A stretch of 64,000 bases of DNA from Stereum hirsutum FP-91666 SS1 (GCF_000264905.1 NW_006763131.1:1589063-1653062); one strand, 5' to 3'. Counted from the first letter of the stretch, positions 21,990 to 34,262 are shown. Program-made: numbers and translations. Notes: a model not told the origin generated them from the sequence alone.

Positions 21990-23228
21990 ATGGGCTGGCA
22001 AAAGACGTTCACGCTCGCGAAACGCGGGAAGGGTTGTCATCTCGTGACGGATGAAATCGCACAGCACCTCGAGTCCGGGCTGAGAGGTGTACAGGTATGT
22101 CTATCCGTCTGACTAGCTACTAAGCTAGATGTTAGATGTTCACAGCGATATCGATGGTGTGACCGTGAATATGGATGCTGACTTGCTTGGTCGTGTGTGT
22201 AATTTACATAGGTCGGAATGTTGTTCCTCTTCATGTGAGGGAATGTTAACGATGATGATGGTGTTTGTGGACTGAAAAGGACTGAACTGGATATAGACAG
22301 CACACCTCTGCTGCTTTGACGATCAACGAGAACTACGATAGAGGTACGTTGCGTTGCGTTGCCGCACAGCCAAAAATCCTTTCGCGTTCTGCCCCCCCAC
22401 TCCACATTCCATACAGAACGTCCCGCTCCGTCCTTTCCCTCCCTTTCTCCCGCCCTTCCCTCCATCTCACGACAGACGAGAGGGCTGGCTTTCATCTCCG
22501 TCTATCTCGCTCTCCCGTCGTTCTTCGTCTGACACACGCATTCTCATACACGTTGAGCGAATCTGATCCGATACTTTTCCTTCTCCCTTTCTTGCCATTC
22601 TGTCGTCATTGACTGTGTGTTGTTCCGAAGACGTGCGAAGAGATATGGACATGGCGCTGGATAACGTTGTGCCGGAGTCTCTGAACTGGAAACATACCGA
22701 CGAGGGCCCCGAGTGCGTACTTTTCGTTGTGATGATCACCGTTTGTTATGCTCAATAGGGGCTGCTTGCTCTCGGTCTTTGAAATCGTAGCGACTCGTAC
22801 GTTTCCTTCTTTCATTCCGCATTCCTGCCCTCTAATGATGTACTACTACTGTACTACAAATTCTGTCGGCGCTCGATGCGACCCCGTTTCCCAGCGTCTC
22901 ACACACGAAAACATCCCTAATCGGCACTTCCATCTCCGTTCCGATTACGGACGGACGTTTGAACCTGGGGACTTGGCAAGGTCAGTCATGCATCCATACA
23001 AGCAATACCGTGTCGAGTCACAATGACAGAGAGCGGGATTCAAAGATACAACGTCTCGCTGACTTGACTTTTGCCGGTTGCTTGCTAACCACAGGGATCT
23101 ATCTGACGGAATTCAGACATCTGCCGCACTCGAGGCGAATTGTGGCTACTATCCTGTGCGTCTGCCCGTGCCCATGTTCTCTCAACTCAATCGAATTACT
23201 TATGCTCAGTTGCGTACATAGGTCTTAA
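21990..23228 (+). CDS. YjbQ/UPF0047 family protein
   Basis: YjbQ/UPF0047 proteins are small conserved proteins; the E. coli member has weak thiamine-phosphate synthase activity, but the physiological role is unclear. Exon 1 reads MGWQKTFTLAKRGKGCHLVT. Later exons give LFIQHTSAALTINENYDRD, MDMALDNVVPESLNWKHTDE, LIGTSISVPITDGRLNLGTW and QGIYLTEFRHLPHSRRIV. The HTSA, E-N and GTWQGIYL motifs with conserved His and Asp/Glu are those of the family's metal site. Intron 3 (about 22345-22630) is near 290 nt, long for this window, and CT-rich. The final intron (54 nt) is optional for frame. The upstream in-frame ATG at 21813 is an alternative start. Identification is firm; the role in this fungus is unknown. 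Confidence 0.88.
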
Positions 23229-23791
23229 ATCGCCGAGTGACTGCGGGAGGATGTGTGTAGATGATTTGAATGATGATGGTGCTTGTACAAACTACTTTTT
23301 CGAGGAATGAATGGTCAGAAGTGTATTTTTTGTGGACGGGTGCTTTGAAGAGCTGGAGGTCTCGGTGATCGCGCAGGTCCTAGTGGGCATGTCGGTTGAT
23401 GAGGAGCTGTACTATGTTAATTGTTTGGCAAGGCTGATACTGGGCTCCGACTCTGAGCAGTGCAGGAGTGTAGTGTGGCGGTGGCGCGCTGTGCCAAGAC
23501 CGCGGTGCCGAGGTTAATTTAGTAGAGAGAGATCTGCAAGGAAAACGTGGGCCGGGGAAGCGGTAGCTATAAATGATCGGCTCTGGAGAAGGAGCCAGCA
23601 AGTCGGCCCGCGAACTGCCTGGCGCCCGTCGAGCGATGGCCGTAGCAACTCCCTAAATATACCTCTTCACCGTCTCTATCCCCTTCTTCTCGGACCCCCT
23701 CTCCTTCCTTCTGACCCACTCCTTCCATTATCTTTCTGCTCTCATCCATTACAATCGCCAACAGAGCGCCTTCTCACCTCAGATACTTATC
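23229..23791. other. Intergenic, promoter of the second Zn2Cys6 gene
   Basis: About 560 bases. A TATAAAT at 23568-23574 lies about 220 bases before the next start codon and is followed by a CT-rich stretch at 23660-23760. No gene was seen. Confidence 0.45.
23568..23574 (+). promoter_or_regulatory. TATA-like box of the second Zn2Cys6 gene
   Basis: TATAAAT about 220 bases before the ATG, with a downstream pyrimidine-rich leader. Inference from sequence only. Confidence 0.4.
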
Positions 23792-26700
23792 ATGCCCAAG
23801 GTCTCTTCAAGCCCTGGAATGACCTCCAGCAGGCCCTCGTTGCGCAGAAACCAGGTATGTGCTCATAGTTTGCGACTTTCGTATGCCTCTCATCTCCAAA
23901 TCGTATTGTATTAGGCCTGTCTCTCGTGTCGTAAACGGAAACTGGTGAGTATCCATTGCATCGTCGTGCGCGATTATGCCTCAACCGTCTTGCGATTAGA
24001 AATGCGACGCAGCTCGGCCGCACTGTGGGACCTGTGTCAAGTGCGTAATCTGACTTCCACTCTGTGGAGTAGCGGTGATTGATCCATGGGAATGGCTGCA
24101 GACAATGGCAGGCGACCGTCAGCGTCCCTCCTCCACCTGGCTATGCGTACGTTTCGCTCCCATATCATGTCCTTGCCTTTATCTTGAACATTCTGTGTCG
24201 CACCACAGACATCCGAGCGAACCTCAATGCTCTTATGATCCTGTCGAGGGTTTGCCACTCGCCCCTGATATCGACCCTCTCGAGAAGATCAAAGACCTAG
24301 AGGAGCAAATCAGTACGTGAAATACGATCCCTGTGTCCCCCTGTCTCATCGCCTGCCCCTTCCAGCACACCTCAGGAAAAAGCTCAAGAGCGCTAGGAGA
24401 AGCTCCTCGCCGCCACCCAACAACCGCACCACTTCCTCCCCAGCACACCGTTCGCCTCCCCACGGCCATCATGGCTCCTTCTCCTCAGCATCACCCCCCA
24501 TGCCCTTCGCCTCCCGGACCTCTGCCTTCTCTACTGAGCTTGATCGCAACGGCGCCACCTCCTCCGGCAACCCATCCGGAATCGTACTCCCCCGCGCTTC
24601 TCTCGACATGCTATCCACCGACCGCTCCGCTCATTCTGAAAGCCCAGAGTTGATCAGCACAGGTCACTTGAGGAACAATAGACGCTCAGACGCCCTCGAT
24701 GGCTTACTTTACTCCGGTTGGAATCCAGATCTGCCTGACCCTACCGTCCTGGAGCACTGGTTCGTAATAGTCTAACTTTCCCGAACCCTGTGTCCATTCG
24801 ACTTACAGCCGGTGCCTGCTCTGATACACTCCAGCGTCGAGGCTTTCTTCCGTTGCGACCCATGCGGCTCGCGAGTCCTCCACAGACCGTCGCTCATGGC
24901 TTCTCTACGATTGCCGCCCAAAAGCCCGGGATTCCCCCACTCCGCAATCCTACATGCGATCGTAGGTTTTCCGCGCATTCCCAGCATCATTTGCGGTGGC
25001 ATCACCTAATCGCACTACACTCATGTTTTCATCGTTTCGTGTTTTCCTGCAGTGTGCTTCAGCTTCGCGCTGGGCGTCGTCAGACATCATGACCCTCCCA
25101 GATGGAACGCGAAGAGACCGTTTTGCCGAGTTTCACGCCGGAAAGACGCGGCAGTACATCGATCGGACGATGGCCAGCGGGGACGACATCTTCCCCGTCA
25201 TGCAAGCCTGCGTCCTCCTCTCCTGGTACTTCTACTCCGAAGGCAGATGGGTCGAAGTCTGGATCTTCGCGGGCTTCCAGACGCGCGTCGCCGTGCCGCT
25301 CAGGCTGAACTACCCAGGGACGTTCGCGTCGCACAACAGTAACTCGCCCGGAGCTTATCTCGCCCCGCCGAGGGACCAGCAGGAACTCGAGCTCAGGCGC
25401 CGGACGTGGTGGATGACGATTCTGTTTGATAGGATCGTTTCCGTCGGGGGATGGGTGCATGGCGTGGACGAGAGGGATATCGGCACGGAGCTGCCGTTGC
25501 GCTGTGCTGATTTTGAGGCGGGCGTGAGTGTTTTTCTTCTTGTTTTCCCTTCCCCTTCCCCTTCCCCTTCCCCATCGCCCCCTCACGCTTCGAAAAGTCT
25601 AAATCTCGTGGCATGGCGTGCCGTGGCGTGCCGCTCCTTCGCTTCCTGCTTCACCGCGAATGGGGAGACGCTCTTGATTCGAATTAAAGTTTCAAGTTCG
25701 CTAACACGGCGTCTTTCATTCCTCCCTCTCGGCTGCTTTCCGCTGCTACAGAACATCGTCCCGAACAACCAACAGAGTTTGATGTCAGAATCCGTCTTCA
25801 CGGACCACCCCCCGCTCTACACCGACTCCTTCCTGCTCCTGATCAAGGCGATGATGCTCTTCGGGAGGGTCACCGATTTCGGGGTACGCACGAGCCTCCG
25901 CGCGCCGATGACGCGGACGAAGGGTCAGGACCCGCTCGGCCTGGCCGGGTTCGAGGAACTGGATTCGCTCGTCTGTGTTGATTTTTTGGCGAGCTTGCCG
26001 CAGGCGTGGAAGAATAGCTTTGGGTGCTTGGATGGGATTTATGGGGGGGATGGGACGGGTGGGGTTGGAGCTGGGGGATTGGATACGGATTTGTATATGG
26101 TGCATTTGGTGCCGCATGCGTGAGTGCGATTTTCGCTTTTGCCTTTGCCTTTAGCTTTCTGTCGTTCGCTTGTTGCCTGCCCTTTCTTTTCGTGGCGTTT
26201 GGTGGCGCTTTGTGGCGTTCGTTTTGGTTTTAGGCTCCTTGAATGGCGGTTTCAGGTTGGGTGGGCTGATAAAAGGGCTGACGCTGTGGTGTTTTGTAGG
26301 GCGGCGATCACACTGCATAATCCGTACCTGGACTTCACGGACCCTCAGTCGCTTTCGACGACGAGATGCCTGAACGCGGCTCGCGCTATCCTCACGCAGC
26401 ATTATACGCTCACCGCCACCTCGTTCGATATCACACGGCTTCATCCGTTCGCTACGGTGAGTACATACGCTGCGTCCCGGCGAAATTGACTTCATACCAT
26501 TGCGTGTTGCTGACGTGATTGGGTGTTTGTGTTTAGATATGCTGGTATCTCGCCGCTGTGGTGCAGATTCAGCTGTGTAAGTATTTCATCGAGATTGGGA
26601 ACACGGAGAGGGAGTATGGCGTTTGGGGAGAGATCAACGTCCTTCGGTACGTTCCGATTTTTCTTTTTGTTCGTCGCTAGACTGTGTTCGCTGACTCGCA

Positions 26701-27352
26701 TTTCCTCTTTTCTCCTCACAACAATAGATTCGCCATGACCGAATACGGCAAACGCTCGCCCATCGGGAGTAAGCTATCTCTTCCCATTCTCTCTTCCACC
26801 GTCTGCTGCTTTCCTAACATCTGACTCTCCCTCCCTACCTCCTTCCCAGCCCGCCAAGAAAAACTCCTGCAAGGCCTAATGGCCGAAATAGTCCGCATGA
26901 CGACCCAACAACAACCCCTCGAAGTAGGCATCCCGCTCTACCCCTTCTCGCACGCCGGCGTCTTTGAAAAATCGGCCTCGGGCTCCGGAAGCGCGGGCGG
27001 ACTCGGACATGGACATGGAGGGGCCGATGATGGGGCGCTCGAGCTGGCGCATGTGGCGCCGTTGCCGGTGGATCCGGAGTATGAGATTAATATTGAGAGT
27101 ACGGAGCAGAGGCATGGGCGTGGGGGGCCACAGTTGGGGGGAGGACATGGACAGCAGTTGGGGGGAGGACATGGGCATGGGCATGGACAGGGGCAGGGAC
27201 AGGGACAGGGACAGGATGCGTGGGTGTTGGAGGAGTTGGGACAGGTGCAGCAGGTACATGCGCAGGTGGGGTTGCATGATGAGGTGTTGTATGGGAGGCC
27301 GGGGCCGTATGGGCATGGACATGGACAGAGGATTGGCCATGGGATGCGGTGA
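23792..27352 (+). CDS. Zn2Cys6 transcription factor with Gly/His/Gln-rich tail
   Basis: Nuclear Zn(II)2Cys6 regulator with a fungal-specific transcription factor domain. The start at 23792 reads MPKVSSSPGMTSSRPSLRRN. The next three exons give ACLSCRKRKL, KCDAARPHCGTCVK and QWQATVSVPPPPGYA. The sixth cysteine comes only in HPSEPQCSYDP, 23 residues after the fifth, which is an unusually long last loop. A short helix (LEKIKDLEEQI) follows, probably for dimerisation. The middle-homology region starts near 24700 (LLYSGWNPDLPDP) and includes FFRCDPCGSRVLHRPSLMA, ACVLLSWYFYSEGRWVEVW and RRRTWWMTILFDR. The last exons (26860-27352) are low-complexity Gly-His-Gln repeats encoded by GGACAT/GGACAG units. 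Target genes are unknown. Confidence 0.8.
27170..27220 (+). repeat. GGACAT/GGACAG hexanucleotide repeat in coding sequence
   Basis: An imperfect tandem repeat of about 6 nt units encodes alternating Gly-His and Gly-Gln in the C-terminal tail of the second Zn2Cys6 factor. A smaller copy occurs near 27005-27025 and another near 27311-27330. Confidence 0.7.
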
Positions 27353-28210
27353 GGGTGAGGGTCAGTGTGCTATGCTTGGTCTTGGGTCTTGGTTGGGAGT
27401 GTGATGGGTAGGAATGGACATGGACCGTTACATATACATGATGTGTACCTGGCTACACTTTTGTCTTACTTTTCATTTACTTTCGTTTTTCTGTTTCTGT
27501 GATGGACTTGAGCTCGCTTTCTTTTCTCTTCGTTCGTCTCGGTCCGACCGATCAGGTTCACTCACTCGCTCGTTATTATCCTCATGCCATGCCACTTTTT
27601 GTGTTCTGCTCTTTTCTTTGCTTTTTGATGGTTTGAATGGACCGGACGGACTTCTTTCTTTCTTTCCTTTTTGCGAGCTCAGTCTACGTACTCAGCTGCT
27701 GGACAGTGTTTCTGTTTTCGTTTCCATTTCTGGTTTACGGTTTGTCTTTGTCTTACGTTCGTGTCTCTGCCACTCCTTGTCTCGTTAGTTACCGTGTATC
27801 ATACTTGAGGACTTTCAGCTTGTTTGTTTGTTCGTTCCCCCTCCCGTTTCTCTCCTTCAGTTTTCGAGCTAGTCTTGAGCTCGCTCCGATGGGTACCTAC
27901 AGTACTACTACGTATACAGGCTGGCCATAGCGCATATTATCATGTCGCTTGCCACATCCGTCTTCTTTTCTTTTTGTTGTCTTGACTAGGCCTAGGGTAG
28001 AATCGGTTCAGATTCGGATTCGATTGGGTGGCTGGTATTGGCTATGGATTGTATTTTGGTTTTGATACAGTAATGGGATTTGGGATTTCGTGAGTATGGA
28101 TGATCAAATCGACGCTCAACATGTAACTCATTACATCGTCCATCGTCCGTTAATATTGTTCAGCGTAATGAGCCCTCCGCTACATCCCACTCATACTGAT
28201 ACTGTAAAGT
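27353..28210. other. Intergenic, convergent 3' ends
   Basis: About 860 bases, T/C-rich, with TTTCTT/TTCGTT runs and no conserved motif. Probably 3'UTRs of the two flanking convergent genes. Confidence 0.5.
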
Positions 28211-29352
28211 TCAAGCCCTCCACGACCTCATCCCTGAATCCTCCGCCCCCAACGCCCCATCCCCAACTTGCGATTTCCGCCTCTCCTCCTCGAGCATCGC
28301 GTCGAACTTTGCCTGTTCGCGCGCGCGGTCTGCTTCGGCGGGGTCTGAGAAGTCCTGTGATGAGGGTTCTTCGGGAGCGTCTGGTTGAGATTGAGATTCG
28401 GGGCGTTGTGGTTGTCGGGACTGGGATTGTGACTGGGATGAGGCCTGGGACTGGGACTGGGACTGGGAGGCCTGGGCACGGAGACGATCCCAGGAGGAGC
28501 CTTGGTTCGCGTTTGTGTTCGCGGCGCGGATGGCGTCCCAGCGGCTGGGTGGGTGTGTTGATGTTGATGAGGATGGGGTTTGGGAGGGAACGGGGGGTTT
28601 GGATGGGACTGGTGAAGGGGTTAGCAGTTGTAGATGATATGATGTTTGGACATACCAGTGGAGAATGAAGGACTAGATTCCGAGTCTGTTGTCGTGAATC
28701 CGTCGTTCGCAGGTTCCGGTGCAGCGTCGTCGGCGAACGGAGAGGCAGAGCGAGACTGTGATTCTCTCGCCGCAACGGCCTGTCTGATTTGTTCCTCAAT
28801 CGTCGCCACATTCCGTGCCCCTGTCCCATTCTGAACTTGCGAAGATGATACTCCCTCAGATTCAGACGAACTTGGTACGATCCCGAGCGGTTTACCGCCC
28901 GCCCTCGCGTTGATATTCTCGAGAGCCTGGAAGAAGTCACGCGGACTGTCGAGCGTATCGACGAAGTTCTTGTGCGCTTTGAGGGCTCTGTAGGAGCCTA
29001 GGACTGTGCCGCCGATGGTGGCGAAGGTGCCGGTGACGAAGAGACGGGTGGGGGAGGGACGGGGGCGTTTGACGAGGGCGTAGATGCCGACGGAGAGGGT
29101 GGAGACTGCAGCGAGCACTATCTACGTGAGAGGGCCGAGCTCTGAGTAAAACACATACACGTTGATGCAGGTGGAGGGAGTACGAACGGGCATGCGTCTG
29201 CGTATGGGGTCGGGGTAGAACTCGCAGGCGGCGGTAAAGTCGTGGTGGGAGATAACTCCCTGCTCGAGCTCTGGACGGAGGAGACCCTCTGTCTGTTCGC
29301 GCGTCCTGAACGTTGTTTCGACATAGGGCAGGGGATAGATGATGGGCGGCAT
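28211..29352 (-). CDS. Membrane protein of unknown function, 342 aa
   Basis: I do not recognise the family. Three exons on the minus strand (29188-29352, 28656-29121, 28211-28608) sum to 343 codons including the stop. The N terminus (residues 1-57) reads MPPIIYPLPYVETTFRTREQ and is soluble and conserved-looking. Two hydrophobic segments follow: IVLAAVSTLSVGIYALV (about residues 58-74) and LFVTGTFATIGGTVLGSY (about 84-101). The remaining C-terminal 230 residues are disordered: Ser/Glu-rich, then a Ser-Gln repeat encoded near 28400-28470, ending in a charged helix (RAREQAKFDAMLEEERR). A short hairpin of two spans with long tails would fit an organelle inner-membrane or ER protein, but that is only inference. 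It diverges from the RhoGEF gene. Confidence 0.68.
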
Positions 29353-29580
29353 GGCTGTTGGGATGAAGGATGAATGTGGCGAGACGCGGCAGGAAGCGCT
29401 CCGCCGAGGTGGTGGGACGGCGGTGATTGGGCAGGGACGGATTAGGGGACGTCGTTACTGGCGAGGCCTCGTCCGGCTCACCGTCAGCGTCTACAGTGGA
29501 AGGGCCCATAACTTTACAGTCAACAGCGTCCATCATCGTCGCCAACGTCGACAGCAGCTCTCTCCACCCTCCTTTAGACG
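29353..29580. promoter_or_regulatory. Divergent promoter, membrane protein / RhoGEF
   Basis: Only 228 bases separate the two start codons, so the promoters overlap. No TATA box was seen. Confidence 0.45.
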
Positions 29581-32500
29581 ATGAACGCGCCCCTCGTTCA
29601 CGGCCACGACCAGCCCCGCAAAGCCCTCCCGAACCCGGGCGCAGACAAGCTGCCGCCGCCGCCCCCAGGCGAACATCAGAACGGCTACCAGCCTCCAGCC
29701 CCGCCTCCAAAATTTCACTTCGACCACCAGCCGCAGTCGCCACAGCTCTCGCTCTCGCCGCCCTTGCTCGACCGTTCTCCCTCGCTGGACAACTTAGGCC
29801 GAGGTCCGTATCCACCAAGGCACCTTTTCCCCGTGGTTCTTACCGCGTACTTGCTCGACAGATCTTCATGCACTGCCTCCGACGCCCACTAGCCCCTCCG
29901 CATCCTCAATCTCGGGCGAGGCGCGCGTCAAGAAGTCAAATCCGCTAATTGACCTCATCGAGACTGAGAAAGTGTACGTTGACCAGTTGACGGGCATAAT
30001 TAGGGTCAGTCTCCCCGACGTTCTCTCCCGTCTTTGACCCTCTGTTCAATCCCGGACTACAGAAAGTTGCGTCGGCATGGTCCCGATCCAATCTACCCCC
30101 TCCCGACCTCGACATTATGTTTCGCAGTCTTGAGGCCATATTCAAAGCGAACCGCTCTCTCCTCGCAGTACGTACACACTCTTCACGTCAGCAACCCGGT
30201 CTCTCATCCCATCTCCATTCAGCGCCTCAAAGAAATTGGCACAAACCCTTCGTCACCGAAAGCACTCGGAGACTTGTTAATGCGATGGGTATGAATATCC
30301 TCACCTCATCTATACGTTTCTGTCTTCCTCATCTCCTGCCTTACTCCCTGCCGCAGATCGACGAACTCGAACCGCCCTATACGGCCTACTGTGAACGTTT
30401 CTGCTCTGGCTTTGATACTTGGGATCCCGTCAGATCAAATGATCGTCTCCCCACCATGCTCGCCTCTTTCTCCGTCGTCAACCCTCCTCCAATCCCTCCG
30501 ACAGGTCCCGCTCACCCTTCAGAACCACCCATATGGACGCTCGACGAACTCTTTCTCATTCCAAAAGCACGGCTGAAGTACTACAGGAAGCTCTACGGCC
30601 GCCTTCTCAAGGGAACCCAACCCGGAAGAAGCGATCATCGGCTACTCGTCGGCGCTGCGGACAAGTTGGACAAGCTCGTCGCTTTGGTCGACAGCCGTGC
30701 GGGTATCAGGCCTACCCGTACATTGCCCCCTCCAATAGAGACAGAGGACGAGGTCGTGATTGGAGGCTCGTTTCGCGAGTCGCATGATGGACGTGGTGCC
30801 GCGCTGCCACCACCGCCAGAACCCGACTTTGCGCACGGAAGCGATTCTAGCTCGGCTCGTGGTTCGAATTCATCAATCCCGTGCGTATTTATCTACCCTC
30901 AGTCGTTCTTCTCTGGTTACCATTGATTGTGCGGTCATAGGGTGAGGTCGTCTGCGGATACGGGGAACACGTCTCTTCATGGTCGATCAGAACACGGTGT
31001 TCTTTCAATACCCATATCTGATCTCGAACGCCGTTTGAGCACCGACCGATGCTTGGATATCTTCACGATGAAACCAAAGGTAGTTCATTCCTTCGCGGCT
31101 TCATGTCCTTCTGTTCTCTGACTTCTGAATTCTGAAACAGCAAGTGAAGCTTCAAATGGATCCGCCCTCGCTCTCTTTCAAGAGGGAGATGAGGGTTTCA
31201 GCGGAGACCTATATTCGCTTCGTGCCGCGTTCGACAGGCGTAGAGGTTTCGCATCCTCGCGGGCGCATCTTCATCTTGTCAGACCTGTTCCTCACAAGCG
31301 AGCTGATACCCAGTCACGAGAGAAATTCAGACGCCGATATGTGGCTCTTGTACCCTCCATTAGCGGGGAAACATCTCAAGGTCGCGGCCGTTGACGGTCA
31401 AGGTCTGTGTCTCATCTTCATCAATCTCTAAAAGGCTGTTACTCAGGCATTTTTTTCTTCAACAAAAGATAACGCTGTGCAGGTCACCATCATGCGCAAG
31501 GAGAAACTGATACTCGAGTTCGAGTCTCGGCAAGTTAGAGATAGAGTGATGTCAGAGTTCCTGGAATGTATCGAGTTCGCCACTGCCAGTAAGCGAGTCC
31601 AGTTCAAACTATGATTAGCGTCGACTCACTTCTTCCTTCTTCCTTCCACCTTCCTATCTTCTATCCATCCTAGTTGCCCCTTCAAGTAAACACCCCGTGC
31701 CACCGCTTCCTAACCTTAACGGTCTTCCAAAATCCCCATCCGCACCTCTGGGTCCACCCCGAGAACCGCCACCTTCCTCCAGTTCCACACCAGATTTCCA
31801 CTCTAGCAACAGTCACAGTCATAGTCATAGTCACAGTCATAGCCGAAGCCCACCACCTCCAGGCGGGGCCACATCGCCGGTCACCAGCCCCCTCATGAGC
31901 GCCTTCCAAAACGCGAGGATCTCGTCGAGTAGGGACTCGGATCCAGTACCCCGGAGCGGCGCAGGGACGCCAATGTCCTCCCGCTCTGGTCGCGACTCGT
32001 CGAAGCTGTCGTCTCCTCCTGGAGGAATTGGAATAGGTGGTGGTGGTGGCCAGGAAGTGATGCAGCGGGATGGGGCGCAGAGATCGCCTTCAATCACGAT
32101 GCACGAGTCGCCTGCGGGGCCGGGATACCCGAGACGGACGTCTTCGCAAGCACAACATTTCCAGGCTGGCTTGCCTTCGCATCCTGGTCCTGGTCCTGGT
32201 GGGCCATATCCCCCACCGCGGGGTTTCGGACCCGGACAGGTCATGCCTCCAGGACCCGGGCAGGTCATGCCCCCAGGACCCGGACAGAGTTTCGGACCAG
32301 GTCAGATCATGCAGCCCGCTCCAAGACAGATGCCAGGACCGGGACAGATCATGCCTCCAGGACCCGGGCAGTTCATGCCGCCTGGCCCTGGTTCGTTCAT
32401 CCCACCCCAACGGGCAGGCAGTGCCGGCCCACTCGGTGGTTCACGACCTCCCGGGCCTTATCAACAACAACAGCAACAACAACAACAACCTTTCGGGAAT

Positions 32501-33253
32501 GGAAGGCCGCCCCCTCAGCCAGGTCAAGGTTATCATCCAGGTGGTGGTCCTGGTGGTCCGCCGAATCCGCCTTATGCGTCCGTACCGCCCCGTGCGCCTT
32601 CGGATCCTTCGTTCCAGGGCGGAGTGAGGAGAGTACAATCGAATCATTCGCTCGCGAGCCAGCATCAGAATCAGGGAGGAGGAGGAGGAGGGTTCAATCC
32701 CAATGCGCCGCCGATGCCACCACAGCAACAACCAGGGCAATTTCCTCCCCGTCAAGAATCGCTCCCACCGCTCCATGCGCCCCAAGCCCGTGCGCTCCTC
32801 CCGTCCACGCACATGTCCACCCGCGAAGTCTCTATGGCCGCACAATCGTTCGACGAGCCTAGTCCGCCCGGCTCGCCTGTATTCGAGACGCCGGTGCACA
32901 CCGGGCCCGTGACGACGACGGTCAGCGCGCAGATGAAGTGCAAGGTGTTCTTGAAGCAGCAGCACGCGCAGTGGAAATCGTTAGGCTCGGCGAAACTGAA
33001 GCTGTTCAGGCAGGACCCGACGAACGTGAAGCAGCTCGTGGTCGAGGCGGAGGATAAGAACAAGTCGATGTTGATTTCGACGATCGTGCTGGCGGATGGG
33101 GTGGAGAGGGTGGGTAAGACGGGCGTGGCGATTGAGTTGAGCGATAATGGGGCACGGACGGGGATTGTGTATATGATTCAGTTGAGGAATGATAAGTCGG
33201 CGGGAGGGTTCTTTGAGATGTTGATTCAGGGGTCGGATAGGTCGGGGCGGTGA
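29581..33253 (+). CDS. RhoGEF (DH domain) with PH-like domains and long Pro/Gly-rich linker
   Basis: Guanine-nucleotide exchange factor for a Rho-family GTPase, acting in polarity and actin or cell-wall control. Exon 1 (29581 on) is Pro/His-rich. The DH domain begins near 29935 with NPLIDLIETEKVYVDQLTGI and continues through DIMFRSLEAIFKANRSLLA, RLKEIG...LGDLLMRW and YTAYCERFCSGFDTWDPVRS. A PH-like region follows (RGRIFILSDLFLTSELIP near 31260; EKLILEFESRQVRDRVMSEF near 31500). Next comes a low-complexity linker (31680-32900) with GPGQxMPPGPGQ repeats, a Gln run and a Ser-His repeat. The conserved C-terminal domain (near 32930-33250) reads CKVFLKQQHAQWKSLGSAKL and GKTGVAIELSDN. The DH call rests on helix pattern and family wording; the cognate GTPase is unknown. 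Confidence 0.8.
32215..32400 (+). repeat. Minisatellite encoding GPGQ(V/I)MPPGPGQ
   Basis: Tandem and interspersed copies of a unit of about 24-27 nt (CCAGGACCCGG-CAGG-CATG) inside the RhoGEF linker. It encodes a flexible Pro/Gly/Gln/Met-rich repeat and is likely variable in length between strains. Confidence 0.7.
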
Positions 33254-34262
33254 GATGAGATGGGATGGAGGTGGAGCGGATGGGTGGATGGATTGGTGCT
33301 TGTGGAGGTGTTGAGGCTTTGTTACGGGATTGGGCATCCTATCCTTTTTTTTTTGTGGTCGGTCCGCGGACGATTCTCAGGTATATTTCTTATGATGTTG
33401 TCTTTTGTCTCCTTGTCCTTGTCCTTTGCCTTTGGGACTGTTGTCTGTCTGTTTGTCTGGCATACCCCATTGTCTTTCTTCTGACTACGCAGAGCGCAAG
33501 CAACTTCCTTCTTTCTTCCTTCCCTTCCTTTCCTTCCTTACCCTTTCTAGTTTTGCCCGCTTGTCCCTGAGTTCTCTTCGTTATCATACAATCCTACACG
33601 ACGCCGCGAGATATCGAGTCGGCTCGTGTTCGTAATTATTGTTCGTTCATCTTTTTTTTGTTCTTCTGTTTCTTTCCTCTTAATTTTAGCTGCACTTTGC
33701 TCTCTTCTCTAGTCCATTCACATATCTATACATCGCATCTGAATCGTCATTCATTCATTCATTCATTCATTCATTCGATCATTCATTCGGCATTCAACGT
33801 TTCATCCTGTCTACGTTTTCTCTTCGCCATCGCCCTCACTCAATGCGCGGCAAGGTCCCACCTCGTCGGTATTCGAGAATTCATACATACCGAACCTGTT
33901 ACTCGTACATACCATATCATACCATCATACCTTTTTCACACCCCCTTCACTTTCACCTTCACCTTTACGAATAGATAGAGCTACAGAAGATTCGGACGAG
34001 AAACGAGACGAGACGAAGGGACTCGTTACTTTTATGTCGATACCCGATACGATGTGGATGCATGCATGCGATGCAGAATTAAATGAATGGTCTGGTTGAG
34101 TACTGAGCGATTCGACTCTTCTTGTGCGTGGTGACGAGGCTGAACTAAGGATACATGGGCTACATTATTGTGATTGTGATGGGAGCTGGTCTTGGAGCTT
34201 GAAGGTTGAGATATCGTACAGTACATGCAATGCTTTGGTTCTACTTGTCCGCCTGCGTTCAC
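33254..34262. other. Intergenic, convergent 3' ends
   Basis: About 1 kb of T/C-rich sequence between the RhoGEF and GTPase stops. It contains the ATTC microsatellite at 33749-33776. No coding signal was found. Confidence 0.5.
33749..33790 (+). repeat. (ATTC)n microsatellite
   Basis: About seven perfect ATTC units, an interruption (GATC), then two more units. Confidence 0.9.

Noticed and set aside
33254..34262. Additional gene in a 1-kb T/C-rich gap
   Set aside because: Only short open frames with no domain; looks like two 3'UTRs plus a microsatellite.
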